Source: Holtiella sp036655075
GTDB lineage: Bacteria > Bacillota > Clostridia > Lachnospirales > Cellulosilyticaceae
Length of the DNA stretch: 10,234 nucleotides
Direction: 5' to 3'
Assembly (NCBI RefSeq): GCF_036655075.1
Contig: NZ_JAVVQU010000065.1
Span: 1 to 10,234, forward strand
Program-made: the position numbers and the translations under genes
Notes under the pieces: generated by a model
What the model was told of the DNA's origin: nothing
The model's database searches: none
What the model saw: the letters and a program-made list of their open reading frames with translations, nothing else
In this document: piece after piece, positions 1-6,857 of the stretch
Position numbering within the stretch: position 1 is the first letter of the stretch
Layout of the letters: each line of letters starts with the position of its first letter

Positions 1-1
1 T

Positions 2-961
2 TTAATGACACTTGGGATATGGCTGGTAGGCGCGCTTTTATTTGTAGGAGGCGATAGCTATATACTGTTGCTCGTGGGGATGTTCTTGTGTATGGGTGCA
101 TCTACATTGATGAATACAACCATTAATATTTTGGTACCAGTTATTTTTGCCGCATCACCAGGATTGATTGTCAATATACTTTTCTTTATACAAGGGATTG
201 GAACAAGTGGTGCACAAAATATAGTAGGTAGAGTAGCAGTAGATATAGTCAATTGGAAGATGGTCAATGGCGTATTGCTAGGGGGAGCCTTGATAGGTAT
301 GCTTATCTTATGGTTCTTTAATATGCCGGATGTTAAAGGGAAAGAAAAAGTAGCTATTTCGTATAGACGTATTTTGCAAAATCCAGCTTTTGTCTATTGT
401 ATTTTAATCTTTGGATTCTATTTTATAGCAGAGCATGGTATTTTGAATTGGTTTTTACTTTATGGGATTCAGGGACTAGGTCTAGAACATGATGAGGCAG
501 CTGTATTACTTTCCATTTTCTTTGGAGGCATAACAGTAGGCCGACTTATCTTTGCACCAGTGGTACAGAAGTTAGGCATAGAGAAAAGCATCTTGATTTT
601 TGGAAGTATTGGAACCTTATTATATACTGTTGGAATAGCGGGTGGATCAAGTACAGCTATCGTACTAAGTGTTGCAGGGCTGGCATTTTCTATCCTCTAT
701 CCAACGCTTGTACTTATGATACAAAACTACTATCCAAAAGATTGCATTGCTTCTGCCACAGGGATGATCCTTTGTGTGGCAACTTTGTTTGATATTGGGT
801 TTAACTTGGTCTTTGGTAAGGTTGTAGATGAGATTGGCATGAGGGCAGCTTTCTATATTTTACTTGTGAGTATGGTCTTATTCTTCGTTTGTCTGATTTT
901 CTTCTATAAAAGAGTAGAAGAAAATGTTGAATCTACGGATAAAAGTACAAGTCTAATCTAA
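2..961 (+). CDS. MFS permease, 5'-truncated by window edge
   Basis: This is the C-terminal part of a major facilitator superfamily transporter, an integral membrane permease for a small solute. The reading frame is open to the first base of the window, so the true start lies upstream; the ATG at 5 has no ribosome site in view and is probably internal. Counting residues from that ATG, about ten hydrophobic helices are visible (near 1-15, 18-38, 53-76, 86-106, 128-147, 165-186, 194-213, 217-240, 250-272 and 280-301). Two of the usual twelve are therefore missing upstream. Residues 179-194 (GRLIFAPVVQKLGIEK) resemble the inter-domain copy of the MFS loop 'G-R-x-x-x-x' motif. The hydrophilic tail after residue 302 is cytoplasmic by family topology. 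The substrate cannot be assigned; a FucP-like sugar permease is one possibility. It is not evidently co-transcribed with prfB, which has its own promoter. Confidence 0.88.
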   Translation, partial: LMTLGIWLVGALLFVGGDSYILLLVGMFLCMGASTLMNTTINILVPVIFAASPGLIVNILFFIQGIGTSGAQNIVGRVAVDIVNWKMVNGVLLGGALIGMLILWFFNMPDVKGKEKVAISYRRILQNPAFVYCILIFGFYFIAEHGILNWFLLYGIQGLGLEHDEAAVLLSIFFGGITVGRLIFAPVVQKLGIEKSILIFGSIGTLLYTVGIAGGSSTAIVLSVAGLAFSILYPTLVLMIQNYYPKDCIASATGMILCVATLFDIGFNLVFGKVVDEIGMRAAFYILLVSMVLFFVCLIFFYKRVEENVESTDKSTSLI

Positions 962-986
962 AATGAAAATATTTGATTAAGACTTG
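948..986 (+). other. Imperfect inverted repeat at end of permease gene
   Basis: CAAGTCTAATC (948-958) is the reverse complement of GATTAAGACTTG (975-986) apart from one extra A, around a 16-nt AT-rich loop. It overlaps the stop codon of the permease gene. No T-run follows, so it is not a classical intrinsic terminator. It may protect the 3' end of the transcript or be a weak terminator. Confidence 0.35.
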
Positions 987-1014
987 TAAGGCGAGGAAAA
1001 ATAAGAAAAGCTAT

Positions 1015-1040
1015 TTGAGTATCAGAGAGTATGCTATAAT
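1015..1040 (+). promoter_or_regulatory. Extended -10 promoter of prfB
   Basis: A perfect TATAAT at 1035-1040 is preceded by TG one base upstream (TGCTATAAT), the extended -10 form of a sigma-A promoter. The -35 is poor: TATTTG at 1012-1017 has 17-nt spacing, and TTGAGT at 1015-1020 is only 14 nt away. An extended -10 explains how a weak -35 can be tolerated. The start of transcription would fall near 1047, leaving a leader of about 27 nt before the GTG. Confidence 0.6.
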
Positions 1041-1073
1041 AGTCTATAACGAAACGAAAAAGGAAGTGATATT

Positions 1074-2184
1074 GTGTTAGATTTAGATCAACTTAGGTTA
1101 TCTCTAGAGCCTTACAATGCAAAATTAGTGGAAATGGGGAACTCTCTTTGACATTGCTAAACATGAAGATGAAATAGCAGAGTTAGAAGCGTTATCCGGT
1201 TCACCAGAATTTTGGAATGATATGGACAAAGCCCAACGTACACTTCAAAAGTTAAAAGGGCTTAAAAATATAGTTGAGCAGTACAACAAACTATGTGGTA
1301 GCTACGAAGATGTCATGACACTTATTGAAATGGCAAAAGAAGAAGAGGATGAAGACTTGGCAAGTGAAGCTCAAGCTGAAGCCGATACTTTTGTAGATGG
1401 TTATGAACAAATGCGTATTGCAACCCTACTTGATGGAGACTATGATGCCAACAATGCCATCCTTTCACTTCATGCAGGTGCAGGTGGAACAGAGGCGTGT
1501 GACTGGGTAAGTATGCTCTATCGTATGTATACAAGATGGGCAGACAAGAAAGGGTTCAAGGTAGAACTTCTTGACTTCCTTGAAGGAGACGAAGCAGGTG
1601 TGAAGTCTGTGACTATCCAAATCAATGGAGAAAATGTATATGGATACTTGAAAGCTGAAAAGGGCATTCACCGTCTTGTACGTATTTCACCCTTTGATTC
1701 ATCAGGGAGACGTCATACATCTTTTGCATCCTGTGATGTTATTCCAGAGATTACAGATGAGATAGAAATTGAAATCCGTACAGAGGACTTACGTATTGAT
1801 ACTTACCGTGCAACAGGTGCTGGTGGACAGCATATCAATACAACAGACTCTGCTGTACGTATTACTCATACACCAACAGGTGTTGTTGTACAGTGCCAAA
1901 ATGAGCGTTCTCAGATCCAAAACCGTGAGAAAGCTATGCAAATGTTAAAGGCTAAGCTCTTTGAAAAACAAGAAGAAGAGAGAATGGCACAACTTGATGG
2001 CATTCGTGGTGAGAAAAAGGATATTGGCTGGGGTAGTCAAATTCGTTCTTACGTGTTCCATCCTTATAATATGGTTAAAGACCATCGTACAAGTGAAGAA
2101 ACAGGAAATACAGGTGCAGTTATGGATGGGGACATTGACCGATTTATGAACGCCTACTTAGTGTGGATTCACCAAAAAGATTAA
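1074..2184 (+). CDS. prfB: Peptide chain release factor 2, with programmed +1 frameshift
   Basis: RF2 recognises UGA and UAA stop codons on the ribosome and triggers peptide release. Translation starts at GTG 1074 (AGGAAG at 1061-1066, 7-nt spacer), runs 25 codons to CTT 1146-1148 and meets in-frame TGA 1149-1151. Slipping one base (CTT-TGA-C to TTT-GAC) continues at GAC 1150 and gives a 369-residue protein, the normal RF2 length. A GGGGA element at 1136-1140 lies before the slip site. With the fused numbering, the stop-codon-reading tripeptide SPF is at 205-207 and the catalytic GGQ at 250-252, the same positions as in E. coli RF2. SPF separates it from RF1 (PxT). A gene call starting at ATG 1222 would wrongly drop 49 residues. 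The frameshift is the known autoregulation: plentiful RF2 terminates at the UGA, scarce RF2 allows the shift. Confidence 0.96.
1136..1152 (+). promoter_or_regulatory. RF2 +1 frameshift site
   Basis: The slippery element CTTTGAC (1146-1152) carries the in-frame TGA. The stimulatory Shine-Dalgarno-like GGGGA (1136-1140) sits 5-6 nt before the CTT. In E. coli the stimulator AGGGGG is closer (3 nt), so here it is shorter and further away. The encoded context G-N-S-L then D resembles what I recall of clostridial RF2 genes. Confidence 0.92.
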
Positions 2185-2197
2185 TGAGAGAAGTAGC

Positions 2198-2242
2198 AAA
2201 ATTCTTCAGGCTTGCAAGGCACAGGCTGAAGAATTTTTTTTT
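2198..2242 (+). terminator. Intrinsic terminator of prfB
   Basis: AAATTCTTCAG (2199-2209) pairs perfectly with CTGAAGAATTT (2226-2236) around a 16-nt loop, and a run of nine T follows (2234-2242). It begins 14 nt after the prfB stop codon. This is a standard Rho-independent terminator separating prfB from the amino-acid cluster. Confidence 0.9.
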
Positions 2243-2279
2243 GTGTAAAATAGACACACTAATTTAAACAATAGATAAG

Positions 2280-2297
2280 TGTAAGAAAAGGCTTACA
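2280..2297 (+). other. Small inverted repeat TGTAAG/CTTACA upstream of the ACT-hom promoter
   Basis: TGTAAG (2280-2285) and CTTACA (2292-2297) form a perfect 6-bp dyad around AAAAGG. It lies 43 bp upstream of the -35 box of the next gene. A similar GTAAG/CTTAC dyad occurs upstream of the ApgM-like gene at 4149-4164. It could be a regulator site; nothing here proves this. Confidence 0.3.
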
Positions 2298-2340
2298 TTA
2301 GGCAAAGTAATGAAAAAATATGAATAAGGTCTTTGTTGTG

Positions 2341-2369
2341 TTGAAAAACTACAAATATTATGATATAGT
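2341..2369 (+). promoter_or_regulatory. Sigma-A promoter of the ACT-hom operon
   Basis: TTGAAA (2341-2346) and TATAGT (2364-2369) are separated by exactly 17 nt, and TGA immediately before the -10 gives an extended -10 as well. Transcription would start near 2376, leaving a leader of about 42 nt. That is too short for a T-box or an attenuator, so control would be at the promoter or by enzyme feedback. Confidence 0.7.
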
Positions 2370-2417
2370 CTGTATATAAAAAACAAATGTTCACCATATG
2401 CGCACAAGGAGAATAGG

Positions 2418-2861
2418 ATGAGAGAGAACAAGCAATTTTACATTATTGACAAAGAGGTATTACCAGAGGTGTTCCTTAAGGTAATGGAGGTAAAGAACTT
2501 GCTTGAGACCCAAAAGGGAATGACAGTACAAGAAGCCACAGAAAAAGTGGGCATTAGCCGTAGTTCATTTTACAAATATAAAGATTCGATTATGCCCTTT
2601 TATGAAAAGGGTGGAGGGCAAACGATTACTATTTTAATTAGATTAAAAGATGAAGCAGGTAGGCTATCAGAGTTACTCAATTATATTGCAAGTCTAGGTG
2701 GAAATATTTTGACAATCAATCAAATGATACCTATGAATGGTGTAGCGCTGATTAATATATGTATGGAAACACAGGATGTACAGATGGGAATAGGCACATT
2801 TATGGAGAAGCTTCAAATAATAGATGGGGTTCAGAGCATTAAACTATTAGCAAGGGAATAA
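2418..2861 (+). CDS. HTH-ACT domain protein (UPF0735/PheB-like)
   Basis: A 147-residue protein with an N-terminal helix-turn-helix-like segment (about 35-58, around VQEATEKVGISRSSFYKYKD) and a C-terminal ACT domain (about 69-147, beginning TITILIRLKDEAGRLSELL). ACT domains bind amino acids. This architecture matches the UPF0735/PheB family, whose Bacillus member is next to pheA. The start is set by AAGGAG at 2406-2411 with a 6-nt spacer. The gene ends only 14 nt before hom, and the hom ribosome site overlaps its stop codon, so the two are almost certainly co-transcribed and translationally linked. A role as an amino-acid-sensing regulator of the threonine branch is inferred from this context. 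Direct DNA binding has not to my knowledge been shown for the family, and an enzyme-modulating role is equally possible. Confidence 0.85.
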   Translation: MRENKQFYIIDKEVLPEVFLKVMEVKNLLETQKGMTVQEATEKVGISRSSFYKYKDSIMPFYEKGGGQTITILIRLKDEAGRLSELLNYIASLGGNILTINQMIPMNGVALINICMETQDVQMGIGTFMEKLQIIDGVQSIKLLARE

Positions 2862-2875
2862 GGAGGAGATTGAAT

Positions 2876-4093
2876 ATGAAAGTAGCAGTATTAGGATATG
2901 GAACAGTGGGGTCTGGTGTAGTAGAAGTGTTATTAACCAATCAAGCAAGTATTGCTAAAAAAGCGGATATGCCAATTGAAGTAAAATATATTTTAGATAT
3001 TAGAGATTTTAAGGATAGTCCTCTAAAGGATAAGTTTGTAAAGGATATGAACATCATTTTAAATGATGAAGAAATTAAAATTGTAGCAGAGGCTATGGGT
3101 GGAGTAGAGCCAGCTTATAGTTTTGTAAAAGAGGCGCTTTTAAAAGGTAAAAGTGTAGTGACTTCTAACAAAGAACTCGTAGCAGCACATGGGCCAGAAC
3201 TTTTAGAGGTTGCAAAACAAAATGACTGTAACTTCTTATTTGAAGCGAGTGTAGGTGGGGGGATACCTATTATTAGACCTCTTAATAGTGCATTAACAGC
3301 TGATGAAATTTATGAAATAACAGGTATCTTAAATGGCACAACCAACTTTATTTTAACAAAAATGAAAACAGAGGGTAGAGCCTTTGAAGATGTGTTACAA
3401 GAAGCACAGGCATTAGGCTATGCTGAAAGAAATCCAGAAGCTGACGTAGAAGGGCATGATGCGTGTCGTAAAATTGCTATTCTAGCTTCACTTGCCTTAG
3501 GAGAACACGTGGATTACAAAGATGTGTATACACAAGGCATTACTAAGATTCAAAAAGAAGATATGGATTATGCCGCACAGCTTGGTTATAGTATCAAACT
3601 TTTAGGCAGTTGCAAAAATACACCAGACGGAATTTATGCAAGCGTACAACCTACTATGATTCCGAACAACCATCCCCTAGCTACAGTAGATGATGTATTT
3701 AATGCAGTACTTGTGAAGGGGAATATGGTTGGTGATGTCATGTTCTATGGTAGAGGTGCTGGGAAGTTACCTACAGCAAGTGCAATGGTAGCTGACATTA
3801 TAGATGCCGCAAAACATCAATCAACAAATATTATGTGCTTCTGGAGTCGTGAGAAAGTAGCACTTGAAGCTTATGAAGGATGTAAAGTGCATTATTTTGT
3901 AAGACTTAAAGGGAATGCACTTACACATGAACAAGTTGTTCAAGAGGCTTTTGGAAAAGTTGAATGTATTGCGCCACTTAAGGCAGATGAGTATGCGTTT
4001 ATTACTGAGTGTGCCCCTATTCAAGAGCTTGAAGAGAAGCTTAGTCAACTCAAGGATGTAGAAGTGATTAGCAAAATTTATATAGAAAAATAA
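2876..4093 (+). CDS. hom: Homoserine dehydrogenase with C-terminal ACT domain
   Basis: It reduces aspartate semialdehyde to homoserine with NAD(P)H, the branch step to threonine and methionine. The protein has 405 residues. The Rossmann dinucleotide loop GYGTVG is at 7-12, the family signature NGTTNF at 153-158, and the catalytic D-x3-K pair at D195/K199, equivalent to the Asp/Lys pair of the yeast enzyme. The C-terminal domain from about residue 336 (CKVHYFVRLKG) is an ACT fold, the usual site of threonine feedback. I place the start at ATG 2876: AGGAGG at 2861-2866 is 9 nt away. The in-frame TTG at 2870 would leave only 3 nt and is unlikely. It is a monofunctional enzyme, not fused to aspartate kinase, which is encoded separately downstream. 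Confidence 0.95.
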   Translation: MKVAVLGYGTVGSGVVEVLLTNQASIAKKADMPIEVKYILDIRDFKDSPLKDKFVKDMNIILNDEEIKIVAEAMGGVEPAYSFVKEALLKGKSVVTSNKELVAAHGPELLEVAKQNDCNFLFEASVGGGIPIIRPLNSALTADEIYEITGILNGTTNFILTKMKTEGRAFEDVLQEAQALGYAERNPEADVEGHDACRKIAILASLALGEHVDYKDVYTQGITKIQKEDMDYAAQLGYSIKLLGSCKNTPDGIYASVQPTMIPNNHPLATVDDVFNAVLVKGNMVGDVMFYGRGAGKLPTASAMVADIIDAAKHQSTNIMCFWSREKVALEAYEGCKVHYFVRLKGNALTHEQVVQEAFGKVECIAPLKADEYAFITECAPIQELEEKLSQLKDVEVISKIYIEK

Positions 4094-4100
4094 TAGAAAC

Positions 4101-4136
4101 TCGGCTTAGGCTAATGTGTAACAAGCATTGGGCCGA
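4101..4136 (+). other. Bulged hairpin between hom and apgM-like gene
   Basis: TCGGC (4101-4105) pairs with GCCGA (4132-4136), and CTAATG (4111-4116) pairs with CATTGG (4126-4131, one G-T wobble). A 5-nt bulge and a 9-nt loop complete the structure. No T-run follows, so it is not a terminator. An RNA-processing or stability element is possible. Confidence 0.35.
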
Positions 4137-4148
4137 AAGTATAAAGAT

Positions 4149-4164
4149 AGTAAGAAAGCTTACT
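4149..4164 (+). other. Small inverted repeat AGTAAG/CTTACT upstream of apgM-like gene
   Basis: AGTAAG (4149-4154) and CTTACT (4159-4164) form a perfect 6-bp dyad around AAAG. It sits 37 nt before the ATG and resembles the dyad at 2280-2297 in both arm sequence and purine loop. It may be a protein site or an RNA hairpin. I see no convincing promoter beside it; TATAAA at 4140 has no good -35. Confidence 0.3.
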
Positions 4165-4200
4165 TTAAATAGAAAGAATACAAAGATTGAGGGTGAGTAA

Positions 4201-5418
4201 ATGAAATATGTAGTGGTATTAGCAGATGGTATGGCCGATGAGCAACTTGACGCCTTAGGTGGTATGACGCCCCTTGAGTATGCCAAGACACCTTATATAG
4301 ATGCTTTAGCACCCTATAGTGAAATTGGAATAGTAAGTACTATTCCAGAAGGCTGTGCAAAGGGAAGTGACACGGCCAACTTATCGGTACTAGGTTATGA
4401 CCCTAAACGGTATTATTTTGGACGAAGTCCATTAGAAGCACTAAGTATGGGAGTTACGCTACAAGAGAGTGATGTAACCTTTAGAACCAATGTGGTGACA
4501 TTAAGTGAGGTAGAAGGCGCATATGAAGATAAAATTATCTTAGATCATAGCTGTGATGAAATTTCTACAGAAGAAGCAAAGGTGCTCATAGAAGCAGTAG
4601 AGGCAGCACTAGGTGATGAAGCACGTAAGTTCTATCCAGGCATAAGTTATAGACATTTACTCGTATGGGATAAAGGGAGTACAAAGGTGAAGCTCACACC
4701 GCCACATGATATTTTGGAACAGTGTATTGGCGCTTACAAGCCAGAAGGTGACCATGCTGAGGAAATCTGGGAGCTCATGAAAAAAAGTTATGACATTCTG
4801 AAAGATCACCCTATTAATCAAGCCAGAAAGGCAAAGGGACTAAAGCCTGCCAATAGCATTTGGATTTGGGGGGAAGGGATCAAACCACAGCTTCCACAGT
4901 TCCAAGCAAAGTATGGTATAAGTGGTGCGGTAATTTCCGCGGTAGACTTGATTAAAGGTATTGGTATAGGAGCAGGTATGACTTCTATTGATGTAGAAGG
5001 AGCAACTGGAAATGTACACACTAATTATAAAGGCAAAGCAGATGCAGCTATTAAGTGTCTGCTAGAAGATGGGCAAGACTTCGTGTATATTCATTTAGAA
5101 GGTCCGGATGAATGTGGACATCGGAATGAACACGAAAACAAAGTGTTAGCTATTTCTCAAATTGATCAAAAGATTATAGGACCTATTGTAAAAGCACTGG
5201 AAGAAAATGGGGAAGTCTTTAGGTTAATGGTACTGCCAGACCATGCTACGCCAGTAAGGCTAAGAACACATACTTCTGAACCGGTACCCTATATGATTTA
5301 TGATTCTACGCAAAAGGATGAAGTAGATCAGCTGAAATGCTACAGTGAGCGATATGCTAAGAGGACAGGTATACATTATGAAAAGGGTCATGAACTTATG
5401 GAACATTTCATAATGTAA
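4201..5418 (+). CDS. ApgM-family phosphoglycerate mutase-like / proposed homoserine kinase
   Basis: A 405-residue soluble enzyme of the alkaline phosphatase superfamily, closest in pattern to archaeal-type cofactor-independent phosphoglycerate mutase (ApgM). Metal- and phosphate-site motifs are visible: LADGMAD with D9 near the N-terminus, GSDTANLSVLGYDP with the likely phosphate-carrying S56, HLEGPDECGH (H298, D303, H307) and LPDHATP (D347, H348) followed by RTHTSEPVP. Genome context argues against a purely glycolytic job, because it lies between hom and lysC. A subfamily of these proteins found in threonine operons has been annotated as 'proposed homoserine kinase', and genetic evidence for that role exists, as I recall, in bacteria lacking ThrB. 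This window also encodes a normal ThrB, so the role is open. The ribosome site is modest (GAGGGTGAG at 4189-4197). It may be transcribed with hom, 107 nt upstream. Confidence 0.85.
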   Translation: MKYVVVLADGMADEQLDALGGMTPLEYAKTPYIDALAPYSEIGIVSTIPEGCAKGSDTANLSVLGYDPKRYYFGRSPLEALSMGVTLQESDVTFRTNVVTLSEVEGAYEDKIILDHSCDEISTEEAKVLIEAVEAALGDEARKFYPGISYRHLLVWDKGSTKVKLTPPHDILEQCIGAYKPEGDHAEEIWELMKKSYDILKDHPINQARKAKGLKPANSIWIWGEGIKPQLPQFQAKYGISGAVISAVDLIKGIGIGAGMTSIDVEGATGNVHTNYKGKADAAIKCLLEDGQDFVYIHLEGPDECGHRNEHENKVLAISQIDQKIIGPIVKALEENGEVFRLMVLPDHATPVRLRTHTSEPVPYMIYDSTQKDEVDQLKCYSERYAKRTGIHYEKGHELMEHFIM

Positions 5419-5442
5419 AAATAAACAACGTAGAAAACGATT

Positions 5443-5470
5443 GAATAATTCTACTAAAGTATAATTATTC
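5443..5470 (+). other. AT-rich inverted repeat after apgM-like gene
   Basis: GAATAATT (5443-5450) and AATTATTC (5463-5470) form a perfect 8-bp dyad with a 12-nt loop, 24 nt after the upstream stop codon. There is no GC pairing of note and no T-run, so it would be a weak terminator at best. It lies just upstream of the lysC promoter and could also be a regulator site. Confidence 0.3.
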
Positions 5471-5482
5471 ATAAGAAAATTA

Positions 5483-5512
5483 TTGTAATATGCTAAAATA
5501 GAGTGATATAAT
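5483..5512 (+). promoter_or_regulatory. Promoter of lysC
   Basis: TTGTAA (5483-5488) and a perfect TATAAT (5507-5512) are 18 nt apart, with TGA directly before the -10 (extended -10). Transcription would start near 5519, inside the dyad at 5514-5540. lysC therefore has its own promoter even if read-through from upstream also occurs. Confidence 0.72.
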
Positions 5513-5513
5513 G

Positions 5514-5540
5514 GGGTAATTCCTAAAATTTAGATTACCC
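5514..5540 (+). promoter_or_regulatory. Operator-like dyad over the lysC transcription start
   Basis: GGGTAAT (5514-5520) pairs with ATTACCC (5534-5540), and inside this CTAAA (5523-5527) pairs with TTTAG (5529-5533). The left arm carries two extra bases (TC). The element starts one base after the -10 box and covers the predicted start site, the classical place for a repressor operator. As RNA it could also be a 5' hairpin just ahead of the ribosome site at 5546-5552. No known lysine riboswitch would fit in so short a leader. Confidence 0.5.
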
Positions 5541-5559
5541 ATATGAAGGAGGAGATAAC

Positions 5560-6768
5560 GTGTTAATTGTACAAAAATTTGGAGGCAGTTCAGTTGCAAA
5601 TGCAGAAAGAGTTTTTAATGTAGCGCAAAGAATTGCTGAAACTTATAAAGCTGGAAATGATGTTGTTGTTGTACTTTCAGCTCAAGGCAATACAACAGAT
5701 GACTTAATCGCAAAAGCTAAAGAAATTAGTGACAAACCTTCTAAGCGTGAGATGGATATGCTTTTATCAACAGGAGAACAACAATCTGTAGCACTTATGT
5801 CTATGGCACTTGCCCAGCTAGGTTATCCAGCGACTTCACTCAATGCTTATCAAGTAGGGATGATGACTACATCCACTTATATGAATGCCCGTCTTAAAAA
5901 AATTAAGCCAGACCGTATTCGTCGTGAACTAGATAGAAAGAATATTGTCATTGTAACAGGATTCCAAGGTGTGAATCGTTTTGATGACATTACAACACTA
6001 GGGCGTGGAGGTTCTGATACAACAGCTGTAGCTATTGCAGCAGCATTACATGCTGACAAGTGTGAAATCTATACAGATGTAGAAGGCGTTTATACAGCAG
6101 ACCCACGTATTGTTAAGAATGCAGCTAAGATGGAAGAGATTACATATGATGAGATGTTAGAATTAGCATCACTTGGAGCAAAGGTGCTTCATAATCGTTC
6201 AGTAGAGCTTGCAAAAAAATATCATGTAGAGCTTGTGGTAAGATCAAGTTTAACAAAAGCAGAAGGAACAGTAGTTAAGGAGGCATGTAAAGTGGAGAGA
6301 ATGTTAATTAGTGGTGTAGCAGGAGATGATAAAATTGCACGTGTATCCCTTATAGGAATTGAGGATACACCAGGTAAGGCTTTTGATGTATTTACAACGT
6401 TAGCTAAAAAGAATATCAACGTAGATATTATTCTTCAATCCATTGGACGCGATGGTACAAAAGATATCTCTTTCACAGTAGAAGATACAGTGCTTCCAGA
6501 AGTTAAAGAAATCGTTGCAACACATATGGATCGTTGGGGACTTAAAGATGTAGACTACAATGAAAACTTAGCAAAAGTATCTGTAGTAGGTGCAGGTATG
6601 GTTGCCAATGCAGGTGTAGCTTCTAAAATGTTTGAAGCGATGTATGATACAAACATTAACATACATATGATTTCAACATCAGAAATTAAAATTTCTATCT
6701 TAATTGATAAAAAAGATATGAACAAAGCTATGAATGCGATTCATGATGCATTTCAACTTGTAGACTAG
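5560..6768 (+). CDS. lysC: Aspartate kinase, monofunctional with two ACT domains
   Basis: It phosphorylates aspartate, the first committed step to lysine, threonine, methionine and diaminopimelate. The product has 402 residues: a kinase domain with KFGGSSV at 6-12 and GRGGSDTTA from 148, then two tandem ACT domains (about 262-335 and 343-402) of the regulatory type. The length and layout match Bacillus aspartokinase II, about 408 residues. The start is GTG 5560, set by AAGGAGG at 5546-5552 with a 7-nt spacer; no ATG is available nearby. It has its own promoter and a dyad over the start site upstream, and an intrinsic terminator begins 14 nt after the stop. A second in-frame start at 6292 probably yields a separate beta subunit. 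Feedback by lysine and/or threonine is expected from the ACT domains, but the effector cannot be read from the sequence. Confidence 0.95.
   Translation: MLIVQKFGGSSVANAERVFNVAQRIAETYKAGNDVVVVLSAQGNTTDDLIAKAKEISDKPSKREMDMLLSTGEQQSVALMSMALAQLGYPATSLNAYQVGMMTTSTYMNARLKKIKPDRIRRELDRKNIVIVTGFQGVNRFDDITTLGRGGSDTTAVAIAAALHADKCEIYTDVEGVYTADPRIVKNAAKMEEITYDEMLELASLGAKVLHNRSVELAKKYHVELVVRSSLTKAEGTVVKEACKVERMLISGVAGDDKIARVSLIGIEDTPGKAFDVFTTLAKKNINVDIILQSIGRDGTKDISFTVEDTVLPEVKEIVATHMDRWGLKDVDYNENLAKVSVVGAGMVANAGVASKMFEAMYDTNINIHMISTSEIKISILIDKKDMNKAMNAIHDAFQLVD
6292..6768 (+). CDS. Aspartate kinase beta subunit from internal in-frame start
   Basis: Inside lysC a consensus ribosome site AAGGAGG (6277-6283) is followed after 8 nt by an in-frame GTG (6292, codon 245). 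An in-frame ATG (6301) lies further on. Starting at the GTG gives a 158-residue protein consisting of just the two ACT domains. In Bacillus subtilis, aspartokinase II is made from in-phase overlapping genes, with a beta subunit of about 163 residues starting near codon 246. The position, spacing and product here match that arrangement closely. The beta chain would pair with the full-length alpha chain and bind the feedback effector. The SD-like bases also encode V-K-E-A, so chance is not excluded. Confidence 0.6.
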   Translation: MERMLISGVAGDDKIARVSLIGIEDTPGKAFDVFTTLAKKNINVDIILQSIGRDGTKDISFTVEDTVLPEVKEIVATHMDRWGLKDVDYNENLAKVSVVGAGMVANAGVASKMFEAMYDTNINIHMISTSEIKISILIDKKDMNKAMNAIHDAFQLVD

Positions 6769-6781
6769 TTGAAAAAAGAAC

Positions 6782-6829
6782 AGTGGTAGGAGGAAGTACA
6801 TTGCTTCTTTTACCACTATTTTTTATTTT
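6782..6829 (+). terminator. Intrinsic terminator of lysC
   Basis: AGTGGTA (6782-6788) pairs with TACCACT (6811-6817), and the stem extends inward with GGAGGAAG against CTTCTTT, partly through G-T pairs. A T-rich tract (ATTTTTTATTTT, 6818-6829) follows. It closes the aspartate-family cluster. Confidence 0.85.
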
Positions 6830-6857
6830 AGCGTTCTAGAGAAGTGAGGTGTACTAA

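Noticed and set aside
1222..2184. RF2 as a 320-residue protein starting at ATG 1222
   Set aside because: It lacks the conserved N-terminal segment. The frame extends in register back to GAC 1150, next to a canonical CTTTGAC frameshift site and a leader frame with its own ribosome site.
6801..6839. 12-codon hydrophobic ORF from TTG 6801 with a well-placed AGGAGG
   Set aside because: Its ribosome site and coding bases are the stem and T-run of the lysC terminator, so the mRNA would end within it. Coincidence is more likely.
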